Source: Akkermansiaceae bacterium UBA1506
Lineage (GTDB): Bacteria > Verrucomicrobiota > Verrucomicrobiia > Verrucomicrobiales > DEV007
Assembly (NCBI GenBank): GCA_002323995.1
Contig: DCQY01000110.1
Location: 2,174-8,420, forward strand
DNA: 6,247 nt
Direction: 5' to 3'
The position numbers and the translations under genes are program-made. Numbering within the stretch: the first letter of the stretch is position 1; every line of letters starts with the position of its first letter. Under the pieces are notes generated by a model. The model saw only the letters and a program-made list of their open reading frames with translations, made no database searches and had not been told where the DNA came from. Of this stretch, positions 1 to 6,247 are shown piece after piece.

Positions 1-56
1 AAGGCGTCGTCGGGCCGTATGAAGCGTGGGAGTTGTGGGAGACGGCGGAGCCATAG
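1..56 (+). CDS. Possible C-terminal tail of a rightward gene, cut by the window edge
   Basis: Reading from base 3, 17 sense codons end in a TAG at 54-56 and give the tail GVVGPYEAWELWETAEP. The codons end mostly in G or C (14 of 17), as expected for real coding sequence in a GC-rich genome, and the tryptophan- and glutamate-rich tail looks protein-like. If real, the gene would converge on the esterase gene that ends at 127, leaving about 70 bases between the two stops. The stretch is too short to assign a family, and it may be non-coding. An alternative on the minus strand, an ATG near base 52 reading off the left edge, has no better support. Confidence 0.25.
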   Translation, partial: GVVGPYEAWELWETAEP

Positions 57-71
57 CAATCACAATGATCG

Positions 72-86
72 CAGGCCCATGGCCTG
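72..86. terminator. Small hairpin between two converging gene ends (weak terminator candidate)
   Basis: CAGGCC at 72-77 and GGCCTG at 81-86 are exact reverse complements around a three-base loop, giving a six-pair GC-rich stem. It lies 41 bases past the stop of the minus-strand esterase gene and 16 bases past the possible TAG at 54-56. No run of T follows on either strand: the plus side continues into a purine-rich stretch (87-105) and the minus side into mixed sequence. A classical Rho-independent terminator is therefore not shown. Confidence 0.2.
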
Positions 87-126
87 AAGAAGAAGGAGGA
101 GGGGATTCTGTCAAGGTCGATGACCC

Positions 127-2508
127 TCACTTGTTCAGCATCTCCCCATATTTCTTCGCATACAGTTTACCATGCCGCTCCTGGGTCGCGGTATCGAAGT
201 GGACCGAGTCACCGATGTCCGCAGAAAACTCCCGTGAATCGACGCACGCCGTGTGGGGCACCTGGTTCGGCAGATCGAGCAGGATGGCGTTGATGGCTCC
301 TCTCGACTCTTCCTGACCGGCCTTCAATTCACCGATAGTACAGGCAATGAAAGGAAGCTTGGGAATGCCCAGGTCAGCACGAAGGTCTTTGATCATCTGC
401 TTAATCCCGGCTGGGTAGGCCGCGATGCGCTCGGGAGAATTTGAATCCGATTCCCCCTGCAACCACAAGGCCCCGGCGATACGAGTTTTTCCTTCCGGGC
501 CCTGTTCCAGCGCCAGCTTGGCGCGGCGAATCGTTTCTTCGTAGAGCCGCTGCCCTTTTTGCCATTTACCGAGGCTTGTCCCCCCGACCGCACAGGGAAT
601 CAAGGCGATGCGGTTTTCCGGTTGTGACTTCGTCAGAGTCTGGGCAAACGCGAGACCAGGCCCGACGCCGGCATTGTCCGATCCAGTAAAATCTTTCGGG
701 TTACCGACATGATGAAGTGGATGGCGGGCATGGAACCACTCGTCCGTCTTTTTGTGCAGCATGATGATTTGTGGATCCTGTAGTGGTTCTGCAGGCATCA
801 CTCCTCTCCCCTTCATATTGGACTGCCCCATGAGCAGAAAGACATCAAGCCGTTCCGTCTCACTGGGCAACTTGGTTACGTCGACTGGAACGAAGGGTGT
901 GGTGTTGAGGTCCTGAGGAGGTCCTTTGGTCGCCCTCTTCTGGGCGGCTGCTGGCGAGGGCGGTTGCGGCAACGGATGATTGGCTGCTTCGGTAGTAAAT
1001 GGCGAAGCTGGCAGGCCTGCTGCATTAAATAGATTTCCTTCGGGATGATTGGCCCAGGCGTAACGCGCCGCGGCAGGATGGCTAACGCCCTTGGCAATCG
1101 CCACGACCCCATTGCGGTGAAGCTTGGCATCGGCCGTCACCCAATTGCCATCGGAATTCTGGAGTTCGAACCCACGGAGTGGCTGGTCCGGGGGAGCGAG
1201 GTCTTCGGCTTGGTCAAAACGGAGCAGCATTCCTTTCTCTCCACTACGGTGGCCCGTGAGCCTGGGTCCCGACGCGACAACGTCCTCTCCGTATACTTCA
1301 GCCCGTGCCCACAGTGCGAGGCGATGGGCATAGTCGCGCTTGTTCTTTGGATGGAGCAGAAATGGTTCTTCCCCCAAGTCGATGGTCACCGCCATGCCCG
1401 TATTCGGAATGGCGGTGGCTCGCCGCATCGATTCCCGGATGCGAGCCCACGCCACCTTCTCGGCGCGGGATGGCGGCAGCTGTACCCAGGCAAAAGGAAA
1501 GTCGCCCCGAGCCCATCGTTGACGCCAGTCCTCGATCAATAGCGGCAACTGAAATTCGTAAAGTGCGGAAGTCTCTTCAGTAAAAGCATTCGTTTCGCCC
1601 TGATACCAGATTGCCCCTCGAATCGCGTAGGGAATAATGGGTGCGATCATTCCATTGTAGAGCACACTGGGGTGATGATGGTGCAGGCGCGGATTGATGG
1701 GGCGCCGCGGTGCCTTGGGCGGTTCGGTGCCGGCGGCGATCGCTTCCTTTCGCGCTGTTTTCCAGGCAGCAAAGTCTTTCTCGTAAGTTGCCTCTTCTTC
1801 GGCTTCGACCTCGGGCGTGTAGGTAGCCTCTCTCTCCGCCCATGAGTTAAGAAGTTCCTGCAAGGCTCCCTGGTCTTTCATGATCCCTTCACTGGTCCAG
1901 GCTTCAATAGCCGAGCCGCCCCAGGCGGCGACGATAAGACCGACAGGAACATTGAGTTGCTCGTGCAGCTCACGGGCAAAGAAAAATCCAGTGGCCGAAA
2001 ATTGCCCTGCGACCTCAGAACTGGAAACGAGCCATTCTCCACTGCAGGTGTCGGCCGGCTCGGGTGACGCGGCCCGATCGACCGTGAAGATTCGTAATTT
2101 GGGCAGATTGGAGTTTGCCTTCTCCTTCTCGGGATCGTGCGCCAGGTCGACTCGCATGGCCATGTTAGACTGACCCGAAGCGAGCCAGACCTCGCCGACG
2201 ATTACATTGCTGAAAGTAAGCGCTTCCTCCTCCGCCATGACTTTAAGCGATCGAGGTTCAGCAGAGCCAACAAGTGGATCCAGCACTGTCTTCCAGCGAC
2301 CCGTCTCCGAATTTGCGACCGTTGTTTTAGTCTGCCTCCCATAGCTGATCGTAATAGCCTCTCCCGGTTCTGCCGTGCCCCAGACAGGAACAGAGGTATC
2401 GCGTTGAAGGACGGCATTGTCAGTAAAGATCGGAGCCACGGTGAGCTCTGCGAAACTGACAGAGATAAACGCGACGGACAGGCCTAAAGTTAAAAGGATC
2501 AATTTCAT
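127..2508 (-). CDS. Secreted tandem carbohydrate esterase: sialate O-acetylesterase-like module plus second SASA (CE6-like) module
   Basis: Predicted exported enzyme that removes O-acetyl groups from sugars. Residues 1-20 are a Sec signal peptide (MKLILL..., cleavage near SFA-EL). Residues 21-505 form a full sialate O-acetylesterase-like protein: an N-terminal beta-sandwich, nucleophile block GQSNM (Ser114), AAWGGSAIEAW (194-204), a charged helical insert (about 205-275) typical of PVC relatives, IWYQGETNA (300-308), the His386 loop (LHPKNK), and the usual closing motif LFNAAGLPASPF (493-504). A proline/alanine-rich linker (about 506-550) leads to a second module at 552-793 with its own GQSNM (Ser563), PCAVGGTSLGKW (638-649), LWLQGESDS (681-689) and DSVH (Asp767, His770), a complete SGNH triad. 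Family members usually have only one of these modules, so this is a fusion. The ATG at 2508 is chosen because the signal peptide follows directly; only a distant AGGA (2522-2525) precedes it. Divergent from the beta-helix gene. Natural substrate unknown; the sialate name is a family label. Confidence 0.9.
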   Translation of the reverse strand: MKLILLTLGLSVAFISVSFAELTVAPIFTDNAVLQRDTSVPVWGTAEPGEAITISYGRQTKTTVANSETGRWKTVLDPLVGSAEPRSLKVMAEEEALTFSNVIVGEVWLASGQSNMAMRVDLAHDPEKEKANSNLPKLRIFTVDRAASPEPADTCSGEWLVSSSEVAGQFSATGFFFARELHEQLNVPVGLIVAAWGGSAIEAWTSEGIMKDQGALQELLNSWAEREATYTPEVEAEEEATYEKDFAAWKTARKEAIAAGTEPPKAPRRPINPRLHHHHPSVLYNGMIAPIIPYAIRGAIWYQGETNAFTEETSALYEFQLPLLIEDWRQRWARGDFPFAWVQLPPSRAEKVAWARIRESMRRATAIPNTGMAVTIDLGEEPFLLHPKNKRDYAHRLALWARAEVYGEDVVASGPRLTGHRSGEKGMLLRFDQAEDLAPPDQPLRGFELQNSDGNWVTADAKLHRNGVVAIAKGVSHPAAARYAWANHPEGNLFNAAGLPASPFTTEAANHPLPQPPSPAAAQKRATKGPPQDLNTTPFVPVDVTKLPSETERLDVFLLMGQSNMKGRGVMPAEPLQDPQIIMLHKKTDEWFHARHPLHHVGNPKDFTGSDNAGVGPGLAFAQTLTKSQPENRIALIPCAVGGTSLGKWQKGQRLYEETIRRAKLALEQGPEGKTRIAGALWLQGESDSNSPERIAAYPAGIKQMIKDLRADLGIPKLPFIACTIGELKAGQEESRGAINAILLDLPNQVPHTACVDSREFSADIGDSVHFDTATQERHGKLYAKKYGEMLNK

Positions 2509-2791
2509 GGGGCGATTGGAATCCTAAAGCGGTCTTATTTGAGCAACCAAACAAAAACCGAACCAAAATCCCGACAGCCTATTTCGCTGATCGGTCATCG
2601 CGCCTCCACTGCCGAAGCACTTCCACTGATGCGGATGCCCTCTAGCTCTTCTTCCGGTTGCTGGTAGAGATTTGCTTTTTTTAGACCATCCCTTCACCCC
2701 GGCGCCGGCCCTCCAAATTCTGAAAGATGAAGAAGGAGAGATTCTCTAAAAAAATCCGGCAGGTCGAAGGCCAACGGAAGTCTTTCTGTAG
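2509..2791. promoter_or_regulatory. Divergent intergenic region between esterase and beta-helix genes
   Basis: These 283 bases separate the two start codons and must contain both promoters if the genes are expressed. No convincing sigma70 pair was found. The best rightward try is TTGCTG (2658-2663), 16 bases, then TTTAGA (2680-2685), only 3 of 6 matches each. Other structure: two direct copies of AACCAAA (2545-2551 and 2561-2567), a T7 run (2676-2682), a perfect ten-base palindrome CCGGCGCCGG (2699-2708), a dyad AGAGA-T-TCTCT (2737-2747) followed at once by an A7 run (2748-2754), and a possible Shine-Dalgarno CGGAAG (2775-2780) 11 bases before the rightward start. Nothing here looks like a gene. 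Confidence 0.5.
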
Positions 2792-5701
2792 ATGAGTATT
2801 CACAGGATAAAACTCGGGATGATCGTAAAGGCGGTTCTCTTTTCGATATTGGTTCATGGCACTGGCTTCCTCCCAACTACGGCCATGTCGGCCGAGGGTT
2901 GGCGGGTGATTGCGGAAGATCCCAAGTTTCCCATGGATGACGTGATCGTCGCGTTCTGCTCGGTGACTGACGCGGCTTACGGACTACCGGACGATCCTGC
3001 CGCGGCTGACTGCACGCCTGCGATTCAACATGCGCTCGATGACGCCAACGCGGCCGGGGGCGGCACGGTTTTCCTGCCAGAGGGGCGATACCGATTGGAG
3101 GGCATGCTGACCATCCCCTCGAACGTCTTCCTGCGCGGGCGCTGGAGTCCAATCGGTCCGGATCAACCGGCTCAGGGGACGATCCTAATGATTCATAATC
3201 AGGAGCACGAACAGAGTGTGCTGATCAGCGGTAGCGGCTGTGGCGTGAGGGACCTGACCTTCTGGCATCCCGACCAGCAGGTCCCGGACTCAACGGGGGG
3301 CAGTTCGTTGGCAGAATCCCCCCTGGTGATCCGGGGGCAAGCCTCGGTGGTGACGATTGAGAATATTACCCTGATCAATCCCGGGCGCGGCATCGATCTC
3401 TCCCAGGCTAGCACCTGCTGTCTGCGTGGCATCTATGGTAGCCCACTGCACACCGGGCTTTCGGCCGATCGAAGCTTTGCCGTGTCGCGCTACGATTCGA
3501 TTCACTTTTCACCGGACTATTGGACGTGGTCCAAGCTGCCTGGAAGTCCTCCCGAAGGCGGCGTGCATGCAGCCTACATGCGCCAGCATGGAACCGGTCT
3601 CCATATCTACGAGATGGATGGATTCTATGCCGGCTTTTCGACGATCTCCGGGTATCAGAAAGGTCTCCACTTTGAACGCGGCGTCTCGGGGGATGATGCC
3701 AGCGGAGAGCTGTCTTACTTCACGGTTACCGATTGCGATACCGCACTCTATGTGGACGACGCCAAAGGGTTCCGAATCGTGGGCAGCACCTTGCAGGGAT
3801 CAGAATATGGCATCTGGGGCAAAGACCGCACTCACTACAAGATGCACACGACTCACATCGAGGGCGGAAAACATTCGATCTCGATCAAAAATGGAGTCGC
3901 CGAGCTGGTCAACTGCACCGTGGCCGGTGAGACCGAAATTGTCGGTCCCCGCACCGTGTATCGCGAGCATCACTATGATGAGCCACTGCCTTCTTTTCAA
4001 AATACCTACGATCGAACCCGCAAACCCGGGAAATGCGATCTGTTCAACGTCCAGGACTACGGAGCGGTTGGCGATCGAGAAGCTGATGACACCGAGGCGC
4101 TGAAGAAAGCGATCGAGGCGGCTTCCGCCAACGGCGGTGGGATCGTGTTAGTGCCCGATGGCGAGTACCGGATCACCGCAGCGTTGAACCTGGGTGAGGG
4201 CGTGGAGCTTCGAGGCAACAGCGGGGGGCGTCATGTCCTGGGCAACAAGCCCAAAGAGCAATTGGGCAGTGCTTTGTTCATTGAGACGGGCGAGGGGGAT
4301 GAGAATGGAACGCCGTTTCTCACCCTGGGGGACGGTAGCGGATTGCGCGGTATCGGCTTCTATTACCCGAACCAGGATTACAAGAACTTCAAAAAGTATC
4401 CCTGGATGGTGCGAGCCAATGGAGAGGGAAACTACGTCATCGACTGCTCGGCTTCGAATCCCTACCAGGGACTGGAACTCAATGGTGATAACCACCTCGT
4501 GGAGTATTCCTTCATCGGTGGACTTCGGGCCACCTACCGGGCGAACCACTGTTCCGGAGGGCGGATCCAGAATTGCCACATCAAGCCCGATTTCTGGCGG
4601 AATGCGTGGCTTCCCAGCAGCCCAAAGACGTCAGCGTTGGAAGAATTCAAGTTCAGGGTGAATGAGGCCTACGAGCCCATCTATCTCAACGGCTGCGACG
4701 ACTATGTCGTGATGAGCATTTTCAACCATGCCTCTCACACGCTGATGACCATGGACGATTCCAGTGGCCAGGCCCTCATGGTCGGTGGTGAGCAGTTGCA
4801 GCAGGGCTATGCCTTCAAGAATGGAGCGAAGAGCTTCGACATCATCTCATCCACCTGCAACATCAACCACATCGGAGGCCGCGACGGGACCTACGGGATC
4901 CGGACATATCCCAGCTTTGCTGGAGAAGCTCGATTCTATTGCAGCCTGGCGATGGGGACTTCGGACAAAACCTGGGATGTTCAAGGCGGGCACCTTTTTT
5001 GTCAGCAGACTTCCATCACCGGCCCAAGTAATCGGGGGGCAAACAGTATCCATTGTGGGGAAGGTGCCAGGATTACAGCGCAGTCTGGCGGAGCGGGTTC
5101 GCATCACCTCGGCTTCGAGAACGAGGGACAGGTATCCTTTGAGGACTTTCATTTCGCGAGAGGGTTTCTGCGTTCTGCAGCTGCCGAATTCCAGTCAGGC
5201 AACAATCACTTCGAGCAAGTCTATATCCTCGCCGATGCGAACCAGCCGTTTCCGAAGGGATACGGGCTGGAGCTGGACATGAGCAACCTGCGCATGGAGG
5301 ACGCCTTGATCGTCCCGAACTCGGGCCTGGCCAGGGACTCGCAGGATGGGCGTCGGCTGCCGTCCGCACGCCTGGTGGAGGGCGACAGCTACGAGTTGCA
5401 GGTGACTGACCCCGGGTTTCAGAACGGGGCGATCCAGGAAGTCGAGATCACTCTCTATTTCCGGATCGAAGACGACTGCACGATCTCGACCCATTACCAG
5501 GGGCAGGACGGCATGAAGCTCGGCGACAGTGTTGACTTTGAACTGAAAGGCAAACCCTTTTGGGAAGAGCATCGATTCCGAGTCAGCGACGCTAACTTTG
5601 GATCGAGTGAAGGCGTCGACCTCCGCATCGAGGTGGAAGGCGCATCCCCGCTACTGGGCATGGTCGTGATCGCTGCTATAATAAGCCCGCATGAGTGTTG
5701 A
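2792..5701 (+). CDS. Secreted tandem beta-helix protein, GH28-related / Pectate_lyase_3-like, with C-terminal beta-sandwich
   Basis: Probable extracellular or periplasmic polysaccharide lyase or hydrolase. Residues 1-34 form a signal peptide (hydrophobic 11-30, cleavage near MSA-EG). Two right-handed beta-helix units follow. Unit one (about 55-390) opens with a degenerate start (AAYG at 61-64, AIQHALDDA at 77-85), then GGGTVFLPEGRYR (89-101) and LRG (114-116). Unit two (about 416-760) opens with the classic Pectate_lyase_3 start FNVQDYGAVGD (418-428), then GGGIVLVPDGEYR (448-460) and LRG (473-475). Both also carry a PD[YF]W...LPxSP signature. Residues 859-965 look like a beta-sandwich accessory domain (RFRVSDANFG at 928-937, DLRIEVEG at 943-950) of a kind often seen at the end of PVC polysaccharide enzymes. 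The ATG at 2792 has CGGAAG 11 bases upstream; Met10 (ATG at 2819) would also leave a working signal peptide. Catalytic residues and substrate cannot be assigned, and a binding or structural role is possible. Confidence 0.85.
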   Translation: MSIHRIKLGMIVKAVLFSILVHGTGFLPTTAMSAEGWRVIAEDPKFPMDDVIVAFCSVTDAAYGLPDDPAAADCTPAIQHALDDANAAGGGTVFLPEGRYRLEGMLTIPSNVFLRGRWSPIGPDQPAQGTILMIHNQEHEQSVLISGSGCGVRDLTFWHPDQQVPDSTGGSSLAESPLVIRGQASVVTIENITLINPGRGIDLSQASTCCLRGIYGSPLHTGLSADRSFAVSRYDSIHFSPDYWTWSKLPGSPPEGGVHAAYMRQHGTGLHIYEMDGFYAGFSTISGYQKGLHFERGVSGDDASGELSYFTVTDCDTALYVDDAKGFRIVGSTLQGSEYGIWGKDRTHYKMHTTHIEGGKHSISIKNGVAELVNCTVAGETEIVGPRTVYREHHYDEPLPSFQNTYDRTRKPGKCDLFNVQDYGAVGDREADDTEALKKAIEAASANGGGIVLVPDGEYRITAALNLGEGVELRGNSGGRHVLGNKPKEQLGSALFIETGEGDENGTPFLTLGDGSGLRGIGFYYPNQDYKNFKKYPWMVRANGEGNYVIDCSASNPYQGLELNGDNHLVEYSFIGGLRATYRANHCSGGRIQNCHIKPDFWRNAWLPSSPKTSALEEFKFRVNEAYEPIYLNGCDDYVVMSIFNHASHTLMTMDDSSGQALMVGGEQLQQGYAFKNGAKSFDIISSTCNINHIGGRDGTYGIRTYPSFAGEARFYCSLAMGTSDKTWDVQGGHLFCQQTSITGPSNRGANSIHCGEGARITAQSGGAGSHHLGFENEGQVSFEDFHFARGFLRSAAAEFQSGNNHFEQVYILADANQPFPKGYGLELDMSNLRMEDALIVPNSGLARDSQDGRRLPSARLVEGDSYELQVTDPGFQNGAIQEVEITLYFRIEDDCTISTHYQGQDGMKLGDSVDFELKGKPFWEEHRFRVSDANFGSSEGVDLRIEVEGASPLLGMVVIAAIISPHEC
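5655..5682 (+). promoter_or_regulatory. Candidate sigma70-type promoter inside the 3' end of the beta-helix gene
   Basis: A perfect TATAAT at 5677-5682 is preceded, after a 16-base spacer, by TGGGCA (5655-5660), which matches four of six bases of the TTGACA consensus. Transcription would start near 5690 and reach the next gene at 5801 after a leader of about 110 bases. The hexamer lies in codons for the alanine/isoleucine-rich C-terminus, in otherwise GC-rich sequence. This is a pattern match only; PVC promoters are not well enough known to be sure. Confidence 0.3.
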
Positions 5702-5800
5702 TCTCCTCCTAAGGCGCTTACTTGTCTGACTAAGCTCAAGCGTAACCCCATCGGGCAAAAGAATACATCAAGTCGTCCCACCAGCGGAAGTCATATCGTG
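5702..5800 (+). other. Spacer between beta-helix gene and dehydrogenase-like gene, no terminator seen
   Basis: The 99 bases hold only weak pairing (GCTTA at 5716-5720 with TAAGC at 5731-5735, ten-base loop) and no T run, so the upstream transcript could continue into the next gene. CGGAAG at 5785-5790 is a possible ribosome binding site, ten bases before the next ATG; the same hexamer precedes the beta-helix gene at almost the same distance. No stop codon interrupts the frame shared by the two genes after the TGA at 5699-5701. Confidence 0.4.
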
Positions 5801-6247
5801 ATGCTTATGAATCAATGCCATCTAAACCAGCCAGACTTCGTACGCTTGATATCAAGACTCGTCATTTTCATCTGTCTCACAGTGGCCACCTTTCTGGCGG
5901 TCAGCCTCTCAATGGCACTGCCGCCGGAGCTGACGAGAACAACGTTCGCAGACGCTACGATCACACCTTCACCCGCCTGCCTGTGCGCTCATCCTGACGG
6001 ATCGGTCTTTGTCGGGGTAGACCTGAATGGTTCACTTGGAAAAGGCGCTGGTAAGGGGCGTATCGTAAAGCTCGTTGATACGGACAACGATGGAGTGGCC
6101 GACCGGCACACCGTGTTTTCCAATATCGACAACCCGCGCGGTCTCATCGCCGATGGGGATAAACTCTACGTGCTCTACACCGTCATTCCCGCCGATACCG
6201 ATATCATGACAGGGATGCACCTGGGGGTTCTGGAGGACAAGAACCAC
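5801..6247 (+). CDS. PVC membrane-bound dehydrogenase-like beta-propeller protein, N-terminal 149 residues (runs off right edge)
   Basis: The frame is open from the ATG at 5801 to the window end. Residues 17-40 form a strong hydrophobic segment (signal peptide or anchor; possible cleavage near SMA-LP). The mature part starts with PSPACLCAHPDGSVFVGVD (56-74), NGSLGKGAGKGRIVKLVD (76-93), an acidic DTDNDGVAD loop (93-101) and NPRGLIADGDKLYVLYTVIP (111-130). This order is the hallmark of the PVC 'putative membrane-bound dehydrogenase' N-terminal domain (TIGR02604 type), a sugar-dehydrogenase-like beta-propeller. Full-length relatives are usually much longer and often continue into HEAT-like repeats and a cytochrome c domain with CxxCH, none of which can be seen here. 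It is thought to oxidise sugars or related compounds in the periplasm, but enzyme activity is rarely shown. Start: ATG 5801 has CGGAAG ten bases upstream; GTG 5798 and ATG 5807 are alternatives. It may be co-transcribed with the beta-helix gene or use the TATAAT promoter inside it. Confidence 0.85.
   Translation, partial: MLMNQCHLNQPDFVRLISRLVIFICLTVATFLAVSLSMALPPELTRTTFADATITPSPACLCAHPDGSVFVGVDLNGSLGKGAGKGRIVKLVDTDNDGVADRHTVFSNIDNPRGLIADGDKLYVLYTVIPADTDIMTGMHLGVLEDKNH

Noticed and set aside
89..120. Similarity of the purine-rich patch (GAAGAAGGAG ... GATTCT ... AGGTCGA) to a patch at 2729-2767, suggesting a repeat flanking the esterase gene
   Set aside because: Only short blocks match, and the spacing between them differs (4 versus 15 bases between the last two blocks); low-complexity purine tracts give such matches by chance.
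1045..1542. A 165-codon open frame on the plus strand opposite the esterase gene
   Set aside because: Antisense to conserved esterase motifs, including the His386 loop; no recognisable protein features.
1671..1682. Run of four histidines (residues 276-279) in the esterase that could suggest a metal-binding site or an engineered tag
   Set aside because: It lies at the N-P-x-x-H position before the conserved P-S-V-L-Y-N-G block, where relatives also have histidine or basic residues; four in a row does not show metal binding.
3426..4103. A 225-codon open frame inside the beta-helix gene, same strand, other frame
   Set aside because: It lies fully within a well-supported coding sequence with recognisable motifs; its translation is rich in Arg, Ser and Pro with no family resemblance, typical of a shadow frame in GC-rich DNA.
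4148..4579. A 143-codon open frame on the minus strand opposite the beta-helix gene
   Set aside because: Antisense shadow of the second beta-helix unit; no motif, no ribosome binding site, no signal peptide.
6032..6247. A minus-strand open frame at the right edge
   Set aside because: It is antisense to the dehydrogenase-like reading frame, whose PVC-specific motifs are clear in the plus strand.
1..6247. Search for CRISPR repeats, tRNA or rRNA genes, insertion sequences, attachment sites and defence genes
   Set aside because: No regularly spaced repeats, no tRNA-like cloverleaf sequence, no transposase or integrase motifs and no terminal inverted repeats were seen.

Overview
The window looks like chromosomal DNA from a member of the Planctomycetes-Verrucomicrobia (PVC) group, probably marine or from another setting rich in complex polysaccharide. 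The best evidence is the partial gene at the right edge. Its protein begins like the PVC-specific 'membrane-bound dehydrogenase' beta-propeller family (Piru_Ver_Nterm, TIGR02604 type). The other two genes are a sialate-O-acetylesterase-type protein with the PVC-style helical insert and a GH28-related/Pectate_lyase_3 beta-helix protein. Base composition is moderately GC-rich. No genus can be assigned from the sequence alone.

Layout. Positions 1-56 may hold the last 17 codons of a rightward gene (weak). Positions 57-126 are a short spacer with a small hairpin and a purine-rich stretch. Positions 127-2508, minus strand, encode a 793-residue secreted protein with two different SGNH/SASA-type esterase modules joined by a proline/alanine-rich linker. 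Positions 2509-2791 are a divergent intergenic region that must hold the promoters of both flanking genes, though no clear sigma70 box is visible. Positions 2792-5701, plus strand, encode a 969-residue secreted protein with two consecutive beta-helix units that resemble each other, followed by a C-terminal beta-sandwich-like domain. Positions 5702-5800 are a spacer without a terminator. Positions 5801-6247, plus strand, are the first 149 codons of the membrane-bound dehydrogenase-like gene, which runs off the window.

Working together (inference): all three proteins carry export signals. A two-headed carbohydrate esterase, a putative polysaccharide lyase or hydrolase and a periplasmic sugar-dehydrogenase-like protein are what one expects in a locus that removes acetyl groups from an acetylated acidic polysaccharide, cuts its backbone and oxidises products. 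The substrate cannot be read from the sequence. No RNA gene, CRISPR array, insertion sequence or phage feature was seen. The most notable points are the internal duplication in the beta-helix protein, the tandem esterase, and a perfect TATAAT inside the 3' end of the beta-helix gene that may give the third gene its own promoter.
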